The position numbers and the translations under genes are program-made. This document shows positions 35,064-44,300 of a stretch of 64,000 nucleotides of DNA, piece by piece; the stretch's first letter is position 1; every line of letters starts with the position of its first letter. Under the pieces are notes generated by a model. The model had not been told where the DNA came from. It ran no database searches and worked only from the letters and a program-made list of their open reading frames with translations. Origin of the DNA: a bacterium (lineage in GTDB: Bacteria; Pseudomonadota; Gammaproteobacteria; Burkholderiales; Burkholderiaceae_C); the NCBI GenBank assembly GCA_030824555.1, contig JAVBXK010000057.1, positions 1 through 64,000 of the forward strand, written 5' to 3'.

Positions 35064-35200
35064 CGTTTCTGGACGTTCTTTGCTGTCCGCATGAGCCTGA
35101 CCCCCATTCCCATTCGGGGTATGTTCACGGTTGGTGCAAAGATGTGGGGGCGCTGCACACCCTGCCAACCGTTCATGGCCGCAACTGAAACGAATACCTC

Positions 35201-36370
35201 ATGAAACTCAAATTTCACCTGTCCATGGCCTTTGCCGCCGTGCTGCTGGCGGCTTGCGGGGGCGGCAACACCCCCCAACCCGAAACGCCCAAAACCTACA
35301 GTTATTTTGCAGAGGGCAACCCCGCCCAAGTGGTGGACGTGCCACAGCCTTCAGACCCCTCTGCCGTCATCATGGGCGGTGGCCCGGACGTTGACAGTGC
35401 GTTCAAATGGATGATTGAGCGCAGTGGGGTGCGGCCTGGCTCGGGTGGGCGGTTTGTCATCATCCGGGCCTCGGGTACCGAGGCCTACAACCCGTACATC
35501 TATTTCAGCGACGACAAGTTGTCCACGTCGGCCACCGTTGCACCTGAATGGGTGGGTGGTGCAGCGCTGGGTTTGAGTTCGGTGGAAACGCTGGTCATAC
35601 CCGACCGTGAGGCGGCCAACAGCGTGTTTGTGAACGAGGTGGTGGGCCGTGCCCAGGCCGTGTTCATTGCTGGTGGCGACCAGAGCGACTACATCCGCTA
35701 CTGGAAAAACACCGCCTTGCAAACCACCCTCGATGGGCTGATGCAGCGCAACGTGCCCATTGGCGGCACCAGCGCCGGGCTGGCCGTGCTGGGGCAGTTT
35801 GACTTTTCAGCCATGGTGGACGGTGTGCTGACGTCAGAAGCCTTTGCCGACCCGTATAACGAGTTCATGACATTTGACCCCGATCCGTTGAGCCTGACCG
35901 GCGGGTTCCTGACCCCGCCTGCATTCAAGAACGCTATTCTGGACAGCCACCTGAACACGCGCGACCGCATGGGCCGCATGCTCACGTTCGTGTCGCGCCT
36001 GGTGGAGCAGGTGGGTACCACGGGTTGCCCAGGCGGCATCCTGTCGGCGGGCACGTCTGCGTTGAACGGCGCGCGGGCCATCGGTGTGGGCGTGGAAACC
36101 GCGCTGCTGGTGCAGGGCAATGGGCAACACACGCCGTTTGTGGGGCGGCGGGTGACCAACCCCTACACCACCGAAACCGACAACGCCGTGTACTTTGTGC
36201 GCCCTTTGCAGGCCGCAACGGTGTGCAGCCCGGGCAAACCCTTCACGGCACACCAGTTTGAGATTCGCAAGCTCAACGACGACGGTGCGTTCAACCTGTC
36301 TGACTGGAGCGGCAAACCTGCCTACACGGTGGACGTGACCGCAGGCGTGTTGTCTGCCAACCCGTACTGA
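35201..36370 (+). CDS. cyanophycinase-like (peptidase S51) lipoprotein
   Basis: This 389-residue exported lipoprotein has a lipobox ending LLAAC (Cys19). The mature protein is of the S51/cyanophycinase family: AVIMGGGPDVDSAFKWMIERSG, then VFIAGGDQSDYIRYW, and the nucleophile elbow PIGGTSAGLAVLG with Ser191. Cytoplasmic cyanophycinase degrades cyanophycin; secreted relatives exist and some act on imported polymer. No cyanophycin synthetase lies nearby, so its substrate is unknown and a general exopeptidase role is equally possible. It is monocistronic and lies directly beside the integrated element but outside attR. Confidence 0.85.
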   Translation: MKLKFHLSMAFAAVLLAACGGGNTPQPETPKTYSYFAEGNPAQVVDVPQPSDPSAVIMGGGPDVDSAFKWMIERSGVRPGSGGRFVIIRASGTEAYNPYIYFSDDKLSTSATVAPEWVGGAALGLSSVETLVIPDREAANSVFVNEVVGRAQAVFIAGGDQSDYIRYWKNTALQTTLDGLMQRNVPIGGTSAGLAVLGQFDFSAMVDGVLTSEAFADPYNEFMTFDPDPLSLTGGFLTPPAFKNAILDSHLNTRDRMGRMLTFVSRLVEQVGTTGCPGGILSAGTSALNGARAIGVGVETALLVQGNGQHTPFVGRRVTNPYTTETDNAVYFVRPLQAATVCSPGKPFTAHQFEIRKLNDDGAFNLSDWSGKPAYTVDVTAGVLSANPY

Positions 36371-36485
36371 ATGTCTTGCAGTGCGAGCGTTTGCCGGGTG
36401 CTACCAGGCAACGGATTGGAAACTGTGCGGTCAATGCATCCAGCCATACACAGGCTGGGGTGCATTTGCCGCACCCAAGGTCTGC

Positions 36486-38054
36486 TCATGAAGCGGTTTT
36501 TGGGGAGAAGCCTGTGACACCGCCCGCGTACCAACCGCTGCGCACCGCACCTTCCAGCGTGGCAGGGTAGGGGCCCGCGATGTGGTCACCAGCTGCGACC
36601 AGGTTGGGGGCAATGTGGGCGTGCGGGCGGTGCAGATCCGGTGTGCATGCAAAGGTCGCGCGCTTCTCCACGATGGTTTTCAGGGGCGAAACGGTCAGGC
36701 CCAGCTGCGCCTTGGCCTGTGCGCAAACCTGGGTTTGCAAGGTGTGTGCATCGGCCTGGCTGGCGCTGACCACGAACGCCAGCAGGCCATTGGGGCCGCC
36801 GAGCCAACTGCGGTCAAACACAAACTGCGCGGGCTGGTTTGGGCTGTGGTGCAGTGCGGTCATGGGTTGGGGTAGTATGTAGCCCGATGCGGAGCCGCCA
36901 GGTTGTTCACACCACGCATACACGGTGGCAATGGCCTCGAACGTCAGGCTGTCGGATGCGGCCACCCAGCTTTCCGGCGTGGCTGATTCAATGTGGGCGT
37001 CGGTTGGCTGGTTGGCTTGCTGCCCTGTCATGTTTTCTGAATACATAGCATAAACGCTATGTAATAAAAGCGACGAGGCCTGTTTTGATGATGAATTTGC
37101 CAGCACCACCCTGTCAAATTGCTCGCCATTGACGAGCCAGCCCCAAGCCCCTGGCAAGGGCGCATTCGCCTGATCGGGTGCCGGGCGGTGAGGGCCGCTG
37201 CTTGGTGTGTGGGCGGCGGGCGGCATGCAGGGTTGCAGGCCGGTCACGCGTGTGCCCAGCCGAAGGTCAGCGCAGCGTTCGGGCGCTGCCAGCCAGTTGA
37301 CGGCGGCGTGGGGGAACAGGTCGCCCAGGTTCACCCTGGGCAGCAGCAAATCTGCACCGCCGGGCACGCCAAACAAAGCGTCTTTCAGCACCCGCAAAAA
37401 AACCTGACCGCTGGCCCGGTCGGCGGGTGTGTTCAGGGCCGACACGCACAGCGGGTCGATGAAACCCGCCACCAGCGTGGCGGGCAGCTGGGCACACAGT
37501 TGCGCCACGGTGGCGTTGGCGTCGCACCTGAAACCACTGAGTTGCCAGCGCGTGGCCGTGGCCAGCAGCGCCAGCTTGTCGCACCACGGCCAGCCACGGG
37601 CCTGGCACACACCGGCTACCACCGGCAGCGCCAACTTGTGCGACAGCCATTTGGCCAGACGGGCAACCGAGGCCACGCCAAAGGACTGCGTACCTGTGGT
37701 TGCAGTTGTGGTTGTCGGCATGGCCCAACCGGGCAACCGCAGGCCCGAACCGTCGGGGTAAACCAGGGCCAGCGGCACGCGCAGCAAAGCCGCATCCACA
37801 TCGACACCCACGGTGTGCATCAGGCGCAGCGTGTCGGTGTAAGCGCCGATGAGGATGTGCTGGCCGTTGTCCAGCGCCACGGTGCGGCCATCGGGCAGCG
37901 TGACGGGCACACTGCGGGCGCGGCCGCCCCAGTGCCGACTGGCTTCAAACACGGTCACGTGGTGGCCTTCACTGGCTGCGCGAACCGCCGCACTCAAACC
38001 AGCCCAGCCACCGCCCACCACGGCCACGCGCTTGGGCGGCGGCACAACCATCAC
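36486..38054 (-). CDS. hpnE: hydroxysqualene dehydroxylase
   Basis: HpnE is a FAD-dependent amine-oxidase-like enzyme that reduces hydroxysqualene to squalene, the third step of the HpnCDE route. The 522-residue protein has the dinucleotide fold VAVVGGGWAGLSAAVRAASEG with FEASRHWGGRARS, and a C-terminal FAD motif VAAGDHIAGPYPATLEGAVRSG. It is longer than the usual ~420-450 residues. Part of the excess is a low-complexity stretch near residues 320-350 (SSSKQASSLLLHSVYAMYSE) that coincides with a dispersed DNA repeat. Its start overlaps the hpnD stop as ATGA. Confidence 0.93.
   Translation of the reverse strand: MMVVPPPKRVAVVGGGWAGLSAAVRAASEGHHVTVFEASRHWGGRARSVPVTLPDGRTVALDNGQHILIGAYTDTLRLMHTVGVDVDAALLRVPLALVYPDGSGLRLPGWAMPTTTTATTGTQSFGVASVARLAKWLSHKLALPVVAGVCQARGWPWCDKLALLATATRWQLSGFRCDANATVAQLCAQLPATLVAGFIDPLCVSALNTPADRASGQVFLRVLKDALFGVPGGADLLLPRVNLGDLFPHAAVNWLAAPERCADLRLGTRVTGLQPCMPPAAHTPSSGPHRPAPDQANAPLPGAWGWLVNGEQFDRVVLANSSSKQASSLLLHSVYAMYSENMTGQQANQPTDAHIESATPESWVAASDSLTFEAIATVYAWCEQPGGSASGYILPQPMTALHHSPNQPAQFVFDRSWLGGPNGLLAFVVSASQADAHTLQTQVCAQAKAQLGLTVSPLKTIVEKRATFACTPDLHRPHAHIAPNLVAAGDHIAGPYPATLEGAVRSGWYAGGVTGFSPKTAS
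37035..37082. repeat. dispersed repeat copy inside hpnE
   Basis: It contains the perfect inverted repeat ACATAGC (37043-37049)/GCTATGT (37056-37062) and ends in GAGGCCTG, as do intergenic stretches at 56722-56778 and 61336-61378. It is translated in frame as part of HpnE. Confidence 0.55.
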
Positions 38055-38890
38055 AGGTGGCCCAGGGCCTGCACCTTCCAGGCCAGCCAGAGTTTGCGCA
38101 GGGGCGTGAGTGCGATGCGCTGGTTCAGCACCTGAAACTGTTCGTGCTCGATCTCGCGCAGCAGCGTGCGGTAGATGCTGGCCATCATCAGGCCGGGCTT
38201 CTGGCTGCGGCGGTCGGCGGCAGGCAGCAGGGCCAGCGCCTCGTCATACAGCGTGTGGGCGCGCTCGGCCTGGAAGCGCATCAGTGCCACGAAACGGTCT
38301 GAATGGGTGCGCTTCAAGATTTCGTGCGCCTTCACGTCAAACTGCTGCAACTCGTTCACAGGCAGGTAGATGCGGCCACGCATGGCATCTTCACCCACGT
38401 CGCGAATGATGTTGGTCAGCTGGAATGCCTGGCCCAGCTTGTGCGCGTACTGGGTGGTGGCCGGGTCGGTCTGGCCAAAAATGGAAGCTGACACTTCGCC
38501 CACCACACCGGCCACCAGGTGGCAATAGGTTTGCAGGGCCGTGTAATCGAGGTAGCGGGTTTGCTCCAGGTCCATCTGGCAGCCTTGCACCACGGCTTGC
38601 AACTGGTCTTCGCGGATGGCGTAGCTGGCCACGTGCGGCATCAGCGCCTGCATCACCGGGTGGCTGGGGGTGCCGCGCCAAGCCTGGTGCACCTCGTTTT
38701 GCCACCATGCCAGTTTCTGGGCGGCCACGGACAGGTCGGGTACATCGTCCACCACGTCGTCCACCTCGCGGCAAAACGCGTAAAAGGCCGTGATGGCCGC
38801 TCGCCTGGGGGGCGGCAAAAACAGGAAGGCGTAATAGAAACTGCTGCCCGAGGCGGCGGCCTTTTGCTGGACGTATTCTTGCGGGGTCAT
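38051..38890 (-). CDS. hpnD: presqualene diphosphate synthase
   Basis: HpnD condenses two farnesyl diphosphates to presqualene diphosphate. The 279-residue protein starts at MTPQEYVQQK; the frame is open further upstream but that part is not family-like. Both Asp-rich motifs of the squalene/phytoene synthase family are present: CREVDDVVDDVPD (about residues 44-56) and LTNIIRDVGEDAMRGRIYLP, together with QTRYLDYTALQTYCHLVAG. It lies between hpnC and hpnE and overlaps hpnE by four bases. Confidence 0.95.
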   Translation of the reverse strand: MTPQEYVQQKAAASGSSFYYAFLFLPPPRRAAITAFYAFCREVDDVVDDVPDLSVAAQKLAWWQNEVHQAWRGTPSHPVMQALMPHVASYAIREDQLQAVVQGCQMDLEQTRYLDYTALQTYCHLVAGVVGEVSASIFGQTDPATTQYAHKLGQAFQLTNIIRDVGEDAMRGRIYLPVNELQQFDVKAHEILKRTHSDRFVALMRFQAERAHTLYDEALALLPAADRRSQKPGLMMASIYRTLLREIEHEQFQVLNQRIALTPLRKLWLAWKVQALGHL

Positions 38891-39002
38891 GCGAGCGATG
38901 GGGCAGGGGGCCGGTGAGCAGAGAGCCGGTTGGCTGGGTGCACAGAAGTGTAAATGGCCCGTGTGGTGCCAGATGCCGCTGCCAACCGGTGGGCTTGAAA
39001 GG

Positions 39003-40013
39003 TCAGCCCATGCGCCAGGCCCTCCACAGCAGGGTGGGCACGTCCCACGCGCCAAGTTGGGGGCGAGTGTGCAGGCACGCCTGCTGCAGCGTGCTGACTT
39101 GGCGGGCAATGCCCAGGCCGCCCTGCACCACCAGCCGCAGTTCCCACCCGGCCCGGCCAGGGATGTGAAGCGGCAATTGTTGACCTTTTTGCATCATGCC
39201 GCTTGCCTGCTGTGACAAGTGCACTATCAAATTTGATATTTGTTGCAGGGTGCCTTGGGCAGCGAGGTTGGGTGCGCCCCCAGATCTGTCGCGTTGCGCC
39301 AGGCCCCCCGAGGGGGATGAGAAAACCTGGAAAACCTGGGAATGGCCCGGCGTTGTCTCTTGAGCCTTTCGCTCGTCCTCTGAGGCGGTGTGCTGACTGG
39401 CGGATGTGCCGTTGGGCGCGGGCACCACGTCAGCGGGGGTGAGGCCAAAGCGGGCCAGCTCGGCCAGCGGCAGGTAGTGGCGCTGGCGGGGCAGGTCCAC
39501 GCTCAGGTCTTGCCAGAAGTTGATGAGTTGCAGGGCCGAGCAAATGCAATCGCTTTCTGCCAGGCGCTGCGGGTCTGTCACGCCGTACAGGTGCAGCAGC
39601 AAGCGGCCCACCGGGTTGGCCGACAGCGTGCAATACGCCAGCAACTCGTCGTGCGTGCTGTACCACTGGCCTGCGGCGGTGCGGGTCACGTCTTGCTCGA
39701 ACGCACTGAGCAAGTCGTGCAGCAGCGCCACAGGCAGGGCGTGCGCCTTGATGTGCCGTGCCAGCGGGGCAAACACCTGTGCCCAGCGTGCATCGGGCTG
39801 CCAGTCTGGCCCGGCCTGCGAGGCGGCCACCAGTTGCTGGCGGTAGGCTGCCAGGTCGGCCAAGCGTTCGGTGGCAGGGGCCACGCCTTCGTCGGCCAGG
39901 TCGTCAGCCGTGCGCGCAAACCAATAGATGGCACCGATGACCGGGCGCAGCCGCGGCGGGCACAGCCAGGAGGCCACGGGGAAGTTCTCGGAATGCGCAA
40001 CGCCGGTTTTCAT
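39003..40013 (-). CDS. hpnC: squalene synthase-like HpnC with an internal insertion
   Basis: HpnC converts presqualene diphosphate to hydroxysqualene in the HpnCDE pathway. The 336-residue protein starts MKTGVAHSENFPVASW. It has the first Asp motif FARTADDLADEG and the second LQLINFWQDLSVDLPRQRHYLP, and the family end PGRAGWELRLVVQGGLGI and TLLWRAWRMG. It is about 50 residues longer than I expect. The excess lies near residues 202-268 and includes the odd stretch PSGGLAQRDRSGGAPNLAAQ, encoded by repeat-like DNA (39210-39420). Both flanks are intact, so it probably stays functional. It is first in hpnC-D-E, divergent from the efflux genes. Confidence 0.92.
   Translation of the reverse strand: MKTGVAHSENFPVASWLCPPRLRPVIGAIYWFARTADDLADEGVAPATERLADLAAYRQQLVAASQAGPDWQPDARWAQVFAPLARHIKAHALPVALLHDLLSAFEQDVTRTAAGQWYSTHDELLAYCTLSANPVGRLLLHLYGVTDPQRLAESDCICSALQLINFWQDLSVDLPRQRHYLPLAELARFGLTPADVVPAPNGTSASQHTASEDERKAQETTPGHSQVFQVFSSPSGGLAQRDRSGGAPNLAAQGTLQQISNLIVHLSQQASGMMQKGQQLPLHIPGRAGWELRLVVQGGLGIARQVSTLQQACLHTRPQLGAWDVPTLLWRAWRMG
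39304..39338. repeat. GC palindrome and 9-bp tandem repeat inside hpnC
   Basis: A CCCCCCGAGGGGG palindrome (39304-39316) is followed by GAAAACCTG twice in tandem (39321-39329 and 39330-39338). It falls in the extra segment of HpnC. Confidence 0.7.
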
Positions 40014-40060
40014 GGGCTTGGATTGTCGCTTCAGCGGCGGTTGCGAACTTGTCGTATCAT

Positions 40061-40090
40061 TTATTAATAACCAATTGGTCAGTAATATGG
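40061..40090. promoter_or_regulatory. palindromic operator-like site upstream of the RND efflux genes
   Basis: The perfect 10-base palindrome ACCAATTGGT (40070-40079) sits in AT-rich sequence (TTATTAATAA ... TCAGTAATATG), 80 bases before the adaptor start and 57 before hpnC. Sites of this type are typical of TetR-family repressors of RND pumps. No regulator gene is adjacent, so the binding protein is unknown. Confidence 0.55.
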
Positions 40091-40158
40091 TGTCATCGGC
40101 GTTTTCGTTCCGGTGTGCTTGTGAATGTGCTGACCGCAGAACTGTCTGGAGTGCCCCG

Positions 40159-41352
40159 ATGAAATTGAACGCAAACCCAGTGGCCCTTGTGGTGGCTTTG
40201 ATGGCCAGCATGGTGTTGGTCGGCTGTTCCAAGCCCGAGGCCGCACCGGAGCCCGTGCGCTCGGTCAAACTGATGACGGTGGGCGCGTCCGGGCAAGAGT
40301 TTGCCAGCGAGTACGCGGGCGACGTGCGTGCACGCAGCGAAGCGCGCCTGGGGTTTCGGGTGGCCGGCAAACTGGCTGCACGCTCGGCCGAAGTGGGCCA
40401 GCGTGTGAAAGCGGGCCAAGTGCTGGCGCAATTGGACGTGAACGACTACCAGCTGGCCGAGCAGGCTGCGCAGGCGCAGGTTCAGGCGGCCACCACACAG
40501 CGTGACCTGGCCGCCGCCGACTACAAACGGTACGCCGCGCTGCGCGACCAGAATTTCATCAGCGGTGCCGAGTTGGAGCGGCGTGACACCACGTTGAAGG
40601 CCGCGCAGGCCACGCTGGACCAGGCGCTGGCACAAGGCAGGGTGCAAGGCAACCAGCGCGGCTACACCACGTTGGTGGCAGACAAGGCCGGTACGGTGGT
40701 GGGCGTTGAAGCCGAGGTGGGGCAGGTGATGGCGCTGGGTGCTGCGGTGGTGCGCCTGGCGTACGACGGCCCGCGCGACGTCGTGGTGTCGGTGCCCGAG
40801 CACAAGGCTGCGGCCATACGTGTGGGGCAACCTGCCTCGGTCCGGTTGTGGGCGGCAGACAGCGAGGTCAAGGGCCAGGTGCGCGAGGTGGCGGCCAGTG
40901 CCGACCCCGTGTCGCGCACGTTCGCGGTGAAAGTGGCGCTGGCGTCCACACCGGTGCAGGCTGAAGCGGTGCTGGGGGCCACGGCGTATGTCCAGTTCCA
41001 GCCAGCCGCCGGGGGGGCTGCGCTGCAGCTCATCAAGTTGCCCACCAGTGCGCTGTGGCAAAAAGCGGGAGGCTCGGCCGTGTGGCTGTATGACGCTGCC
41101 AGCCACAGCGTGAAGGCGCAACCCGTGGTCGTGGCCACGGCCGATGGCAACCAGGCTGTCATTGCGGCCGGGCTCAAGGGCGGCGAACAGATCGTGGTGG
41201 CCGGGGTGCACGTGCTGACCGAAGGGCAGACGGTCACGGTCTACCAAGAAAAAAATGAACAAAAAGTGGCTTCGCCGCAATCTGACAAGGCACAGGCAGC
41301 TATGAATAATGGTGTTGCCAGTGCCGCACCTGCCGCAAAGGCTCAGCCATGA
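40159..41352 (+). CDS. RND efflux membrane-fusion (adaptor) lipoprotein
   Basis: This is the periplasmic adaptor of a tripartite RND exporter. The 397-residue protein starts MKLNANPV, with a lipobox ending VLVGC (Cys23). The HlyD-type lipoyl domain (EARLGFRVAGKLAARSAEVGQRVKAG-type pattern) flanks an alpha-hairpin (about 105-165). A beta-barrel follows (VVVSVPEHKAAAIRVGQPA). The frame stays open 77 codons upstream across the promoter region, which I reject. The C-terminal 40 residues are Lys/Ala/Gln-rich and coincide with a repeat-like DNA stretch near 41268-41320. The stop overlaps the permease start by four bases. Confidence 0.94.
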   Translation: MKLNANPVALVVALMASMVLVGCSKPEAAPEPVRSVKLMTVGASGQEFASEYAGDVRARSEARLGFRVAGKLAARSAEVGQRVKAGQVLAQLDVNDYQLAEQAAQAQVQAATTQRDLAAADYKRYAALRDQNFISGAELERRDTTLKAAQATLDQALAQGRVQGNQRGYTTLVADKAGTVVGVEAEVGQVMALGAAVVRLAYDGPRDVVVSVPEHKAAAIRVGQPASVRLWAADSEVKGQVREVAASADPVSRTFAVKVALASTPVQAEAVLGATAYVQFQPAAGGAALQLIKLPTSALWQKAGGSAVWLYDAASHSVKAQPVVVATADGNQAVIAAGLKGGEQIVVAGVHVLTEGQTVTVYQEKNEQKVASPQSDKAQAAMNNGVASAAPAAKAQP

Positions 41353-44300
41353 GCACGGGGCAGCCACAAAACCCCGCCGCAGGGTTCAACCTGTCGCGCT
41401 GGGCGCTTGAGCACAAGCCCCTGACCCGCTACCTGATGGTGGTGCTGATGGTGTTGGGCATCGCGTCTTACTTCCAGCTCGGGCAGGACGAAGACCCGCC
41501 GTTCACCTTCCGGGCGATGGTCGTCCGCGCGTATTGGCCCGGTGCCACCGCGCAGCAGGTTGCCGAGCAGGTGACCGACAAGCTGGAAAAAACGCTGCAG
41601 GAAGTGCCGCATGCCGACAAGATCCGCAGCTACTCCAAGCCTGGCGAAACGCTCATCATTTTCCAGGTCAAAGACAGCACCTTGCCGGCTGACGTGACGC
41701 AAACCTGGTACACGGTACGCAAAAAAATTGGCGACATTCGAGCCACGTTGCCAGCAGGGGTGGTGGGACCGTTCTACAACGACGAGTTCGGTGACGTGTT
41801 CGGCGTGATCTACGCGCTGCAAGGTGACGGTTACAGCTACGCCGACCTGAAGCACCTGTCTGACGACGTGCGCCAGCAACTGCTGAAGGTGAAAGACGTC
41901 AACAAGGTCGAGCTGTTCGGTGTGCAGGACGAAAAACTGTTCATCGAAATCTCGCAGCGCAGGCTGGCTTCGCTGGGCCTGGACATGAATGCCGTGCTGG
42001 CCCAGTTGGGCCAGCAGAACGCGGTGGAATCAGCTGGTGCCGTGCAGGCACCGCTGGACATCGTTCAGGTGCGTGTGGGTGGGGCGTTTGGCTCGGTGGA
42101 CCAGCTCAAGGCCATGCCCATCCGCACGCCGTCGGGCGCGCAATTGCGCCTGTCTGACCTTGCCGAAGTCAAGCTGGCGTATGTGGATCCGCCGCAGGTC
42201 AAGGTGCGTCACCAGGGCAAGGAAAGCATCGCGCTGGGCATTTCCATGACCAAGGGCGGCGACATCATCGCGCTGGGCAAGGCGCTGAAGGTGGCCACCG
42301 ACCGCATCGAGCGCGAACTGCCTGCTGGTGCGCGTCTGGAGCAGGTGCAAGACCAGCCCAGTGCCGTCACGCGTTCGGTCAATGAATTCGTCAACGTGCT
42401 GATCGAGGCGGTGGTCATCGTGCTGATCGTCAGCTTCCTCAGCCTGGGGCTGCACCGCAACCCCAATGGGCGTGGCCTGCGCAGCTTCACGCTTGACGTG
42501 CGGCCGGGCCTGGTGGTGGGCATCACCATCCCGCTGGTGCTGGCGGTCACGTTTCTGGCCATGCAGTACTGGGGCATCGGGCTGCACAAAATTTCGCTGG
42601 GCTCGCTCATCATCGCGCTGGGCTTGCTGGTGGACGACGCCATCATTGCCGTCGAGATGATGGTGCGCAAGCTGGAAGAGGGCTACACCATGTTCCGCGC
42701 GGCCACGTTCACATGGGATGCCACGGCCATGCCCATGCTGACGGGCACGCTCATCACCGCCACGGGCTTTTTGCCCATCGGCATGGCCAAGTCGTCGGTG
42801 GGCGAGTACACCTTTGCCATTTTTGCCGTGACGGTCATTGCACTGGTGGTGTCGTGGTTTGCTGCCGTTGTGTTCGTGCCTTACCTGGGTGTGGTGCTGC
42901 TGAAGGTCAAGCCGCACCTGGGTGACAGCCACGAGGTGTTCGACGGCCCGCTGTACCGGCGCTTTCGCACCCTGGTCAATGCGTGTGTGAAACACCGCTG
43001 GCTCACCATCGGTGCCACCGTGCTGGTGTTTGCGCTGGGGCTGGTGGGCATGGGCAAGGTGCAGCAGCAGTTTTTCCCCGATTCCAGCCGCCCCGAAATT
43101 TTGGTGGACCTGTGGTTGCCCGAGGGCAGCAGCTTTGCCGTGAACGAGGCCATTGCCAAACGCGTCGAGGCCCGCCTGCAGCAGGAGCCGGGTGTGAAGA
43201 GCGTCAGCACGTGGGTGGGTTCGGGTGTGCCGCGTTTTTACTTGCCGCTTGACCAGACCTTTCCGCAGACCAACGTGTCGCAGCTCATCGTGCTGCCGCA
43301 GGATCTGGCCACACGCGAAGTCATGCGCAAGCAACTGCCTGCGTTGCTGGCACAGGAGTTCCCCGAGGTGCGTGGGCGCGTCAAGCTGCTGCCCAACGGC
43401 CCGCCCGTGCCGTATCCGGTGCAATTCCGCGTGGTCGGCCCCGACCCCACGGTGTTGCGCGAATTGGCCGATGGTGTCAAAGCCATCATGCGGACCAACC
43501 CCAACACCCGTGGTGTGAACGACAACTGGAACGAATCGGTCAAGGTGCTGCGCCTAGAGGTCGACCAGGACAAAGCCCGTGTGCTGGGCGTCAGCAGCCA
43601 GTCCATCGCACAGGCTGCCAAAACCATTCTCAGCGGCATGACTGTGGGCCAGTACCGCGATGGCGACAAGCTGATCGACATCGTGCTGCGCCAGCCGCTG
43701 GAAGAGCGCGACGCCATCAGCGACCTGGGCAATGCCTATTTGCCCACAGCCAGTGGCAAAAGCATCCCGCTCACGCAGATCGCCAAGCCCACCTTCACCT
43801 GGGAGCCTGGCGTGATGTGGCGCGAGGGGCGTGAATACGCCATCACCGTGCAGTCAGATGCACTGGAAGGCATGCAAGGCGCCACCCTGACGGCGCAGTT
43901 GCAGCCTGAGCTGAAGACATTGCAGCAGGGTTGGGGGCAGCGCGGTCTGGTGGGCTACAAAATTGAAGTCGCCGGTGCCGTAGAGGAAAGCAGCAAGGGC
44001 TCGACCTCCATCGCGGCGGGCATGCCTGTCATGCTGTTCATCACCTTCACCTTGCTGATGCTCCAGCTGCACAGCTTCAGCCGTGCCATGCTGGTGTTCC
44101 TGACTGGCCCGCTCGGCTTGGCCGGTGTGGCTGGCGCGTTGCTGGTGTTGAACCGGCCGTTCGGTTTCGTTGCCCTGCTGGGGGTGATCGCGCTCATGGG
44201 CATGATCATGCGCAACTCGGTCATCCTGATCGACCAGATCGAACAAGACCGTGCCAACGGCGTGCCTGCGTGGGATGCCATCGTGGAGTCTGCCGTGCGC

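Noticed and set aside
42030-43424. 464-codon minus-strand frame opposite the RND permease
   Set aside because: Antisense shadow of a clear transporter gene; His/Arg/Gln-rich with no recognisable domain.
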